Source: Deinococcus sp. (GTDB taxonomy: Bacteria > Deinococcota > Deinococci > Deinococcales > Deinococcaceae). From it: DNA of 7,079 bases. The notes under the pieces were generated by a model. That model saw only the letters and a list, made by a program, of their open reading frames with translations, did not search any database and had not been told where the DNA came from. The stretch lies in the NCBI RefSeq assembly GCF_018260555.1, contig NZ_JAGLBB010000098.1, positions 1 through 7,079 of the forward strand, in the 5' to 3' direction. Shown one piece after another: positions 1 through 5,042 of the stretch. Position numbers and translations under genes: made by a program. Position 1 is the first letter of the stretch. Each line of letters opens with the position of its first letter.

Positions 1-123
1 CAGTTTGGGCAGGCATCGTCAGCGATACCCAGACTCTACACTTTGCGCCGCACCCCACCCCCCTGCTGAGCAGTTACCCTGTCGGATCACCTGCCCGTGG
101 TGGCGGAGCTGACTTTGCCTTGA
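1..123 (+). pseudogene. Broken 3' end of an EEP-family (endonuclease/exonuclease/phosphatase) gene
   Basis: The frame ending at the TGA at 121-123 reads SDHLPVVAELTLP. Its SDHxPV motif is the typical C-terminal signature of the EEP superfamily, where the His is catalytic. That frame is closed by a TGA at 67-69. The plausible upstream sequence (reading ...TLHFAPHPTPLL) lies in another frame, from position 3 to 68. Leaving out the 13 nt at 69-81 would join the two as PTPLL-SDHLPV, so a 13-nt insertion or another +1 frameshift is the simplest explanation. The gene is cut by the left edge of the window, so its length and substrate cannot be judged. A terminator follows 9 nt after the stop, as expected for a real gene end. 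The family call rests on one short motif; a sequencing error is also possible. Confidence 0.5.
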
Positions 124-132
124 ACCAGATGA

Positions 133-174
133 GGGTGGGGCAGGCATCAAGTTGCCTGCCTCACCCCGTCTTTT
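133..174 (+). terminator. Intrinsic terminator of the EEP-like gene
   Basis: A 14-bp stem (133-146 with 153-166, one G-U pair on the plus transcript) closes a 6-nt loop and is followed by CGTCTTTT. It starts 9 nt after the TGA at 121-123. On the minus strand the same stem has a C-A mismatch and no following T-run, so it mainly serves the rightward gene. It may still mark the 3' end of the convergent phosphoesterase transcript. Confidence 0.7.
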
Positions 175-175
175 G

Positions 176-1144
176 CTATTCCAGTTTGAAGCCGCTGGCA
201 ACGTACTCGACCTGCACGCGCCCGTCGTTCCAGAGGCGCACTAGGCCGTAGCCAGGCACAGTCTCCTGCATGTTGCCATACCACGAAGCAGCGGAGACAG
301 CGCCATCATTGGCGTACTGCACGCCGTTATACAGCACCTGGTCAATCAGGTGGGTGTGCCCGGACAGGCACAACTTGACCTGCGGATTTTTCTTGAACAG
401 CGATTTAAAGCGCGGCGCGTCAATATGGATGTTACTGCCACTGATTTTCCAGTCGCCGTTGAGGTTGTTGCTGCCATCGAAGAAAGGGGATACGCCCAGA
501 ATCGGCGCGTGGGAGAGAATCAGGGTGGGTTTGCTCTTATTGGCGCTGAGATCATCTTTGAGCCAGGTAAACTGGTCCTCATCCAGCTTGACGATGTAAT
601 CGCGGTCTTCGCCAGGCTGAATATCGTCAATCACCACGAAGTGCCAGGCCCCTTTGTCAAAGGAGTAGTACCGCTCCCGTAGGCCCAGTGCCTGCATAAT
701 CCATTGCTTACCCCAGAGCGGCTCCTGCCCCGTGGTGCCGCTGCTCTTTTTGTCCCAGCCCCAGATGTCGTGGTTGCCGATGGCGTGGTACACAGGCACT
801 TTGGCCTCTCGCCTGAAGATTTCGACTACGCCTTTCATCTGCGGCTCGACCACACTGGCGGGCTTGTTAAACGCCTCGGCCAGAAGGTCGCCGCCTTGCA
901 GGATGAACTGTGCGCCCTGGGACTGCGCGTGCCGAAGGGCGACCGTCAGCCCCTCCGCAGAAAGGCCCGGTTTGAGCCTGTCCTTATCAAGCAGGTCGGC
1001 CCCGAAATGAATATCCGTCAGGTGGGCAAGAATGAGGTCGGGTCTGCTGGCGGGGGGCGCCGTCAGTTGGGCCTCGGCACGGCTGAGCAGCGGCAGTCCG
1101 GCCAGAAATGGAACGGTTTTGAGCAGAGTCCGGCGAGTGGTCAT
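176..1144 (-). CDS. Tat-exported calcineurin-like metallophosphoesterase
   Basis: This 322-residue protein is a binuclear-metal phosphoesterase of the calcineurin-like fold. Every metal-ligand motif is present in order: DIH (Asp44, His46), GGD (Asp86), GNHD (124-126), SHAP (His212) and GHTH (262-265). The N-terminus TTRRTLLK, then a hydrophobic stretch and AEA before Gln26, is a good twin-arginine signal, so it is probably exported folded with its metals. The start at 1144 is chosen because GGAGG lies 5 nt upstream and the Tat motif follows at once. A start at 1201 would add 19 residues encoded by a hairpin. The gene lies 59 nt downstream of the LamG gene on the same strand. The family hydrolyses phosphomonoesters or diesters, including nucleotides and lipids; the substrate here cannot be told from sequence. 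Confidence 0.9.
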   Translation of the reverse strand: MTTRRTLLKTVPFLAGLPLLSRAEAQLTAPPASRPDLILAHLTDIHFGADLLDKDRLKPGLSAEGLTVALRHAQSQGAQFILQGGDLLAEAFNKPASVVEPQMKGVVEIFRREAKVPVYHAIGNHDIWGWDKKSSGTTGQEPLWGKQWIMQALGLRERYYSFDKGAWHFVVIDDIQPGEDRDYIVKLDEDQFTWLKDDLSANKSKPTLILSHAPILGVSPFFDGSNNLNGDWKISGSNIHIDAPRFKSLFKKNPQVKLCLSGHTHLIDQVLYNGVQYANDGAVSAASWYGNMQETVPGYGLVRLWNDGRVQVEYVASGFKLE

Positions 1145-1149
1145 GGGTA

Positions 1150-1154
1150 CCTCC
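1150..1154 (-). promoter_or_regulatory. Shine-Dalgarno sequence of the metallophosphoesterase gene
   Basis: The minus strand reads GGAGG, then TACCC, then the ATG at 1144-1142. This decides the start against the longer frame beginning at 1201. It also sits only 2 nt after the T-run of the preceding hairpin, so termination and translation initiation are closely apposed. Confidence 0.8.
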
Positions 1155-1156
1155 AC

Positions 1157-1191
1157 AAAAAGGGGGCGGGCGGCCATATCGCCGCTGCCCC
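1157..1191 (-). terminator. Terminator-like hairpin (possible attenuator) between the LamG and phosphoesterase genes
   Basis: Read on the minus strand, GGGGC (1191-1187) pairs with GCCCC (1167-1163) and GCGGC (1185-1181) with GCCGC (1174-1170). The small internal loop is one base against two, and the apical loop is 6 nt. The stem is followed by a C and TTTTT (1161-1157). It begins 12 nt after the LamG stop codon. The form is that of an intrinsic terminator, but the downstream gene has no other obvious promoter, so partial read-through is likely. Confidence 0.6.
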
Positions 1192-1203
1192 TGCACCTCA
1201 ACG

Positions 1204-2169
1204 TTACTTCTGGCTGGTCTGGTAAAGCTGCTCGACTTCTTTGCTGCTCAGGGCAAAGGGATAGATGCGCACGTCGTCCAGGGTGCCCGTAAAGCCGCGT
1301 CCCTTGGGTTCTTCAGCGTTGCGGCCCAGGTTCCAGGGGTAGGAGGTGTACTTGAGCGTTCCCTCGACTTCCGCTTCCCTGATCAGCTTGCCGTCGATGT
1401 ACACGCGGGAGGTGTCACCTTCGACCACACCGACCAGGTGATGCCAGTTGCCGACCCAGTCTCTAGGCTGCGCGACTTCGTTTTCACCGCGCCGCCAGCC
1501 GCCGGTGAAGAAGTCGATGGAGCCGTTCTTGGCATCGGTCTTCAGGACGTTCCAGTCGCCTTTGGTGAAAAAGTCAGAGTAGGCTTTTTCGTCGCCCGAT
1601 TTGACCCAGATGCTCATGGTCATGTCCTGTACGGGGGTTTCCAGCACAGCAGTGCGCGGAAATTCGACGTAGCTGGCCTCATTGCTGAAGGCCAGCCCTT
1701 TACCTACTTTGCCCTCGACGATTTTGACCTCGCCCACAGACTTGCCGTCGTGACCAAAGCCCGAAAGGTCAGCCAGGGGATTCTTGCCATCAAAATTCAG
1801 GCGCAGGATGGTGGCGTCAAGACGGTTTTTAGGCTGCCCAACCAGAATGCGTTGCGTGGGCTGTCCAGCCACGCTCATGCTGTAGGTGCCGTCCTTGGCC
1901 AAGGACAGTTCATAGGTCGCCGCGCCGCCCTTCAAGCTGACGGCCTTCAGGCTTTGCTTGAAATTGGCAGGGCCAGTCACCGTTACAACCGGAGCCGTGG
2001 TGACCCCCTGAGGCAGCACCAGCGTCAGCGTTGTTTTTTCACCACTTTTGGGCAGCAGCGGCGTCTGGCTCAGCGTCGGCCGGGTCTGCACCACGGGCGC
2101 AGCGGTGCTCGTTTGGGCAGATGCCACACTCAGGAGGCTCAGGGTCATCAGCAACAGGGTCTTGGGCAT
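1204..2169 (-). CDS. Secreted LamG / concanavalin A-like domain protein
   Basis: This 321-residue protein has a Sec-type signal peptide (hydrophobic residues 5-18, cleavage likely at ASA before Gln19). A beta-rich region of about 90 residues (25-115) may be an Ig-like fold. A C-terminal LamG-like jelly roll (about 120-318) shows the usual family landmarks: the opening ILRLNFDG, DLSGFGHDG, the MSIWVK strand, the WHHLVGVVEG and VYIDGK strands, and the closing GTLDDVRIYPFALS. Such domains bind carbohydrate or protein surfaces and are mostly non-enzymatic. The start is the first ATG after an in-frame TGA (2199-2197); no Shine-Dalgarno sequence is evident. It is the promoter-proximal gene of a pair with the phosphoesterase, so a joint role at the cell surface is plausible. 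The ligand is unknown. Confidence 0.85.
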   Translation of the reverse strand: MPKTLLLMTLSLLSVASAQTSTAAPVVQTRPTLSQTPLLPKSGEKTTLTLVLPQGVTTAPVVTVTGPANFKQSLKAVSLKGGAATYELSLAKDGTYSMSVAGQPTQRILVGQPKNRLDATILRLNFDGKNPLADLSGFGHDGKSVGEVKIVEGKVGKGLAFSNEASYVEFPRTAVLETPVQDMTMSIWVKSGDEKAYSDFFTKGDWNVLKTDAKNGSIDFFTGGWRRGENEVAQPRDWVGNWHHLVGVVEGDTSRVYIDGKLIREAEVEGTLKYTSYPWNLGRNAEEPKGRGFTGTLDDVRIYPFALSSKEVEQLYQTSQK

Positions 2170-2179
2170 AAGCAGGCCG

Positions 2180-2206
2180 AGGTTAATTTGGCCAGGTCAC
2201 CCTGGC
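2180..2206 (-). promoter_or_regulatory. Candidate promoter and operator of the LamG-phosphoesterase unit
   Basis: On the minus strand a TANNNT box, TAACCT (2185-2180), ends 10 nt before the LamG ATG. Just upstream is a perfect inverted repeat, GCCAGG-4 nt-CCTGGC (2191-2206), placed over the -10/-35 spacer and the expected -35 region, where a repressor could act. No good -35 box is visible. The palindrome is seen directly; the regulatory role is inferred. Confidence 0.35.
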
Positions 2207-2391
2207 GTCAGCAGAAGCCCAGGACCCGACAGTGCTGATGAGGCCGTGGAGGAAGGCATCAAGAGGACAATGAAGTGCAGACTGCTTGCAGGGAACTGAC
2301 CGCTGGACTGACTGAGCGCACGGATCAATGTCCGAAGGCCCAGAGAAATGACGCTCCAGGCCCAACGACCATGGGCTTTGCCTTTGGCTTC
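2197..2391 (-). pseudogene. Possible C-terminal remnant of an IS4-like transposase
   Basis: Between a TAG (2394-2392) and a TGA (2199-2197) the minus strand is open for 64 codons and reads KAHGRWAWSVISLGLRTLIR near its start. The KxHGR...S...GL pattern resembles the C-terminal tail of IS4-type DDE transposases, recalled from family knowledge and not searched. The catalytic DDE region and both element ends are absent and the frame breaks upstream, so this can only be a relic. It lies immediately upstream of the LamG gene, in the same frame but separated from it by the TGA. The upstream sequence (RPI before the break) may continue in another frame. Confidence 0.35.
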
Positions 2392-2440
2392 CTATAGGAC
2401 GCCCGACCAACACGCATCAGACGTAGGCCATCGTCACTAC

Positions 2441-2465
2441 TCTGGTGGCCTACCAAACCACCAGA
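2441..2465. repeat. 8-bp inverted repeat with 9-nt loop
   Basis: TCTGGTGG (2441-2448) and CCACCAGA (2458-2465) are perfect inverted copies. They lie between the transposase-like relic and the helicase-like fragment. The repeat could be an old element end or a hairpin; there is no following T-run on either strand that would make it a terminator. Confidence 0.5.
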
Positions 2466-2493
2466 AACGGCCACCCGCCCGCGCACCTTGGGT

Positions 2494-2922
2494 ATGAAAG
2501 GTCACGTGCGCCGCTGCTTCGCGTACTCGTTCGCTCCGGATGAGGTGGAGGGTCGCCTGCACGAGTACGGGCTGAGCCTGCTGCAAGCTCACTACGAGTC
2601 GGGTCTGCGCGGCAGGGTACTGCGCCGGGCCGTGGAGGCGGACGTGGACCTGCTGTCCTGCGTGGCGTCGTTCGCGGCGGAGGTCGGCGTGCGCGCGGAG
2701 CAGCGCGGTGAGCCTTCGTCGGGCGAGGACGTCATGACACCGGTGAGCGCCCTGTTCGTGACGAAGGGTCCGGCAGTGCGGCTGTGCACGGTGCATAAGG
2801 CCGGGGGCCTCGCGGCCGCGCGGGTGAGGGGGAAGGTCACTCAGCTTTCCTTCAAACTGACCATCAGTACCCCAACCCATAGTCCCGTTCCCGCTCCTGC
2901 CGCCTGTCGCGGGCGGTCTTAG
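2494..2922 (+). pseudogene. Degenerate fragment resembling a UvrD/Rep-type helicase C-terminal domain
   Basis: This plus frame has the G/C-rich third positions of a real Deinococcus-type gene up to about 2840. Near the end it reads VRLCTVHKAGGLAAARV (about 2778-2826), which closely matches the SF1A (UvrD/Rep/PcrA) motif of the form V.L.TVHKAKGLE...V, but with KAKGLE altered to KAGGLA. The preceding 85 residues would fall in the helical part of that C-terminal domain. Walker A and B and the other N-terminal helicase motifs are missing, and nothing after the motif resembles a helicase, so the fragment is truncated at both ends. The frame is open back to a TAG at 2395, with TTG (2488) or ATG (2494) as possible starts. 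The terminal 25 residues or so (PTHSPVPAPA...) look non-coding. A small unrelated protein cannot be excluded. Confidence 0.45.
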
Positions 2923-2937
2923 CGTCCTCTGGGTCTA

Positions 2938-2967
2938 GCTCCAGCGGTTTTCCGCTGGGGTGTTTTT
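2938..2967 (+). terminator. Terminator-like hairpin
   Basis: CCAGCGG (2941-2947) pairs perfectly with CCGCTGG (2952-2958) around a TTTT loop. The stem extends by a T-G, a C-G and a G-T pair (2938-2940 with 2959-2961) and TTTTT follows at 2963-2967. It starts 16 nt after the TAG that closes the helicase-like frame. It also falls inside the minus-strand fragment 2864-3055, so one of the two readings may be accidental. Confidence 0.5.
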
Positions 2968-2995
2968 GTTGTTGCTGGTCGTCGTCGCGGTCATG

Positions 2996-3031
2996 GGTCA
3001 GGCCCAGTTCGCGGCCTAGCTGGGCCTGACC
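2996..3031. repeat. Perfect 12-bp inverted repeat
   Basis: GGTCAGGCCCAG (2996-3007) and CTGGGCCTGACC (3020-3031) are perfect inverted copies around a 12-nt loop. No T-run follows on either strand. The function is unknown: protein-binding hairpin, transfer-origin-like structure or mobile-element end are all possible. Confidence 0.65.
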
Positions 3032-3168
3032 TGAGAATCGGAACCAAAAACTGCGCTAAGTACCTTGAAGCTCACATTGCGCCATGCCGGGAAAGCACCG
3101 GAACCTCTCCATTCCCGCTCCAACTTACTTTCCTTCTGCTCCGCGCTCCGCGCGGTTTATCGACAAGA

Positions 3169-4071
3169 TCAACGCAGTGTACTTGGTTCCGAGTCCAGTC
3201 TGGTTTTCAACGCATCGGGCATCCGTTCCAGCCACTTCTCGATGGACTGGCGGTCAAGCGGCTGCAGCTGCGCAAGGAAGCGCCGGTCACTGAGTGCACG
3301 ACCCACCCGAACTGCGCGTTCCTCACGGGTGGCTGCGGCTGGAGGAGACAATTTCCTCAGCTCAGCGATCAGCTCTTCACGTGTCGCTCCTGCCTTTGCC
3401 AGAGTGATCAGACTGGCGTGGTGCTCAGGCGGCGCTGAGACGATGACGGCCGCGAGCGTACGAGGCACACCGGCCCGCAGGGCGTCGAGCACGGCAGAGG
3501 GCCAGTTCAGGATCCGGAGCTTGTTCTTCGCATAACTGCGCCAGGATTCGCCCAGCGGCGTGAAGACGCCGTCCATCAGGGCGTGATCGGGGCCCTCCGC
3601 TTCTTTGAGCAGCCGCATCAGGCGGCCGCGGGCCTGCTCAGGTGTCGTTCCCAAGGCGAGTGACACGAGTGTCAGTTTCGCGTCCACCTCGTCAATCACG
3701 TTCAGGTCCTGACGCTGCAGGTTCTCCATCAGGCCCGCCACCAGGGCCTGCCGGTCATCAAGGTCCCGGATCAGGACCGGTACCTCCTTCAGGCCAGCAA
3801 TCTGGGCAGCCCGCCAGCGCCTCTCCCCTGCCACGATCTCGTAGCGTCCACCGAACGCCCGGACCAGCAGGGGCTGCAGGATACCCTCAGCACGGATGCT
3901 GGCGGCCAGGCTTTCCAGGGAGTCCGGCTCGAAGGTGCGCCTGGGCTGCGCCGTCCCGACTGTCAGCTGATCTACCCTGAGCAGCTGCGCGCCCGCGCGT
4001 GCCAAGCCGGCGTCAGACGCCACGGTGAGAAGCCCAGAGAGCTTCCCGAGGTCACGTTTCGGGCGGCTCAC
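3169..4071 (-). CDS. parB: ParB-family partition protein
   Basis: This 300-residue protein is the centromere-binding partner of ParA. The ParB N-terminal domain is clear: an N-terminal basic LGKLSGLL-like segment (8-15) that should contact ParA, QPRRTF (42-47), GILQPLLVR (63-71), the CTP-binding box GERRWRA (82-88) and ENLQRQDLN (116-124). The central DNA-binding region is unusual: the common short helix-turn-helix segment is replaced by a longer stretch (about 125-200) containing TTPEQARGRLMRLLKEAEG and KNKLRILNWP. The C-terminal third (about 220-300) is helical and charged and probably dimerises. The start is GTG at 4071-4069, overlapping the parA stop by 4 nt (GTGA), so translation is likely coupled. 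No intrinsic terminator is evident after the stop. Confidence 0.88.
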   Translation of the reverse strand: MSRPKRDLGKLSGLLTVASDAGLARAGAQLLRVDQLTVGTAQPRRTFEPDSLESLAASIRAEGILQPLLVRAFGGRYEIVAGERRWRAAQIAGLKEVPVLIRDLDDRQALVAGLMENLQRQDLNVIDEVDAKLTLVSLALGTTPEQARGRLMRLLKEAEGPDHALMDGVFTPLGESWRSYAKNKLRILNWPSAVLDALRAGVPRTLAAVIVSAPPEHHASLITLAKAGATREELIAELRKLSPPAAATREERAVRVGRALSDRRFLAQLQPLDRQSIEKWLERMPDALKTRLDSEPSTLR

Positions 4072-4835
4072 GCGGTTCCCTTGTAAGCAACTCCGAGTAC
4101 CCGCGCGATACTCGCGGTTGCCTGCCGCAGATCCTCGGCCACTGGGCTACCAGGCGCGTACACACCCACCGGCTGCCCCGCCAGAGCGCTATCAAGGTAG
4201 ATCGCTTCCCGCTGTGGCAGGGGCTCGGCCACCGGTGACAGGTGAGACCGGATCTGCTCAAGCATGTCCCGGTCGTGGCCACGGCGGGCGTCGTACAGGG
4301 TCGGCAGGTAGAGACCGACCCGCAGCTCCGGGCGCAGGCCGTGATACATCCGCATCACTTCCGACAGGCCAGGCAAGGCGTTCACTCCCTTAACGCGGGT
4401 CGGGATGGGCACGAGCAGGACGTCCGACGCCAGCGCTCCGAGCGCGGCGAGTTTCCCGACGCTCGGCGGACTGTCGATCAGCACCACATCGTACAGTCCC
4501 TCCACAGCCGTCAGCGCGCGTCGCAGGAAGAGCTCAGCTCCGATCCGGCCTGGCATGATCGCCTCCGCCAGTGCCAGATCCACCCGCGACGGAATCAGGT
4601 GAAATCCGAACATCTCACGCGGGGCCGGGAGCGCCCCAGCCTCAGTCGCGACCGGATACACCGTCTCACGCAGTTCGGCATCCTCGACGCCCAGCCAGGT
4701 GGTGAGGTTTGCCTGAGGGTCGAGATCAATCAGCAGCACCTTCAGCCCCGAGCGTGCGAGTTCATAGCCGGCATTGAGGGTGAGAGATGTCTTGCCCGCT
4801 CCTCCTGCGTGATTGAAAAACGTCGCAGTGATCAC
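4068..4835 (-). CDS. parA: ParA-family partition ATPase with variant Walker A motif
   Basis: This 255-residue protein is a small ParA without an N-terminal DNA-binding extension. It would form ATP-dependent dimers on the nucleoid and move ParB-parS complexes. It shows Walker A FNHAGGAGKTS (7-17), the ParA/MinD A' motif LIDLDPQAN (35-43) and Walker B VVLIDSPPS (117-125). The deviant Walker A lysine of the family (KGGxGKT) is Ala10 here, while the P-loop Lys15 is kept. I recall this AGGAGKT form from other Deinococcus/Thermus secondary replicons. The start is GTG at 4835-4833, with a TATTGT box 6 nt upstream and no Shine-Dalgarno sequence, suggesting a leaderless message. It is the first gene of the parAB operon and divergent from repA. 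Confidence 0.92.
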   Translation of the reverse strand: MITATFFNHAGGAGKTSLTLNAGYELARSGLKVLLIDLDPQANLTTWLGVEDAELRETVYPVATEAGALPAPREMFGFHLIPSRVDLALAEAIMPGRIGAELFLRRALTAVEGLYDVVLIDSPPSVGKLAALGALASDVLLVPIPTRVKGVNALPGLSEVMRMYHGLRPELRVGLYLPTLYDARRGHDRDMLEQIRSHLSPVAEPLPQREAIYLDSALAGQPVGVYAPGSPVAEDLRQATASIARVLGVAYKGTA

Positions 4836-4841
4836 GTTCAG

Positions 4842-4847
4842 ACAATA
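4842..4847 (-). promoter_or_regulatory. -10 box of a leaderless parA promoter
   Basis: The minus strand reads TATTGT, six bases (CTGAAC), then the GTG start of parA. TANNNT followed by 6 nt and the start codon is the signature of leaderless Deinococcus promoters. No Shine-Dalgarno sequence precedes the GTG. The -35 position falls inside the 22-bp palindrome at 4857-4878. Confidence 0.6.
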
Positions 4848-4856
4848 CCGCTTTCA

Positions 4857-4878
4857 CGGTTCGTTCCGGAACGAACCG
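4857..4878. promoter_or_regulatory. parS: Perfect 22-bp palindrome: candidate parS / parAB operator
   Basis: Each half reads CGGTTCGTTCC toward the centre, giving a perfect palindrome with two GTTC tetramers in the left half and two GAAC in the right. Its edge lies 22 nt upstream of the parA start, and it covers the -35 region and part of the -35/-10 spacer. A perfect palindrome next to parAB is the usual form of a ParB-binding parS site. Its position also suits autorepression by ParA or ParB. I saw no second copy in this window. Confidence 0.65.
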
Positions 4879-4987
4879 AGTGCAATACGTGAGCGCACCT
4901 GACACCAGACACCGTCCTGGACGTGCAGGACCGTCAGCTCCATGGCACTGGGCAGCTCGCTTCTTCGCCTGCTCGCTCCTGCTTTTT

Positions 4988-5005
4988 CCCGTAGTTTCTG
5001 AGGGG
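4988..5005 (+). promoter_or_regulatory. Single iteron upstream of repA (candidate RepA operator)
   Basis: CCCGTAGTTTCTGAGGGG is identical to the iterons at 6473 and 6774 and in the same orientation. It ends 25 nt before the repA -10 box, directly abutting the expected -35 region. Iteron plasmids commonly repress repA by RepA binding at such a promoter-proximal copy, so autoregulation is the natural reading. Confidence 0.75.
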
Positions 5006-5030
5006 TTCGTCTCCTCCACTGACGTTTCTC

Positions 5031-5036
5031 TACAAT
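5031..5036 (+). promoter_or_regulatory. -10 box of a leaderless repA promoter
   Basis: TACAAT is followed by GGAACC and then the ATG of repA, so a transcript initiating at the usual distance would begin at the A of the ATG. There is no Shine-Dalgarno sequence. No good -35 box is present; the -35 region lies right after the single iteron. Confidence 0.7.
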
Positions 5037-5042
5037 GGAACC

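Larger units (their letters stand above)
2864..3055 (-). pseudogene. Start-less 3' fragment of an unrecognised gene
   Basis: The minus strand is open from a TAG (3058-3056) to a TGA (2866-2864). It encodes about 63 residues rich in charged residues, including a D/Q run (DRDDDQQQQK) and a basic/acidic stretch (DPEDAKTARDRRQERERDYG) just before the end. It has no ATG and no useful GTG/TTG near its upstream end, so it is probably the tail of a longer gene that lost its 5' part. Charged tails like this occur in mobilisation and replication proteins, but I do not recognise the family. It overlaps the 3' end of the opposing helicase-like frame. Confidence 0.4.

Noticed and set aside
1145..1201. 19-residue N-terminal extension of the metallophosphoesterase
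   Set aside because: This stretch encodes the intergenic hairpin and the Shine-Dalgarno sequence; the Tat signal begins at the ATG at 1144.
1438..2238. 266-residue plus-strand frame opposite the LamG gene
   Set aside because: It is the antisense shadow of a gene with clear signal peptide and LamG motifs, and its translation has no recognisable domain.
2437..2880. 147-residue minus-strand frame opposite the helicase-like fragment
   Set aside because: Its His/Arg-rich composition is typical of a shadow of G+C-rich coding DNA on the other strand.
3141..3158. GC hairpin CCGCGC-TCC-GCGCGG followed by TTT on the plus strand as a parB terminator
   Set aside because: parB is on the minus strand, where no T-run follows, and the stem is only 6 bp.
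4242..4892. 216-residue plus-strand frame opposite parA
   Set aside because: It is the shadow of an unambiguous ParA; the composition is Arg/His/Gln-rich and no motif is present.
4955..4980. Two near-identical 10-mers (GCTCGCTTCT, GCTCGCTCCT) upstream of repA
   Set aside because: They are short, imperfect, and occur in a pyrimidine-rich stretch where chance similarity is likely.
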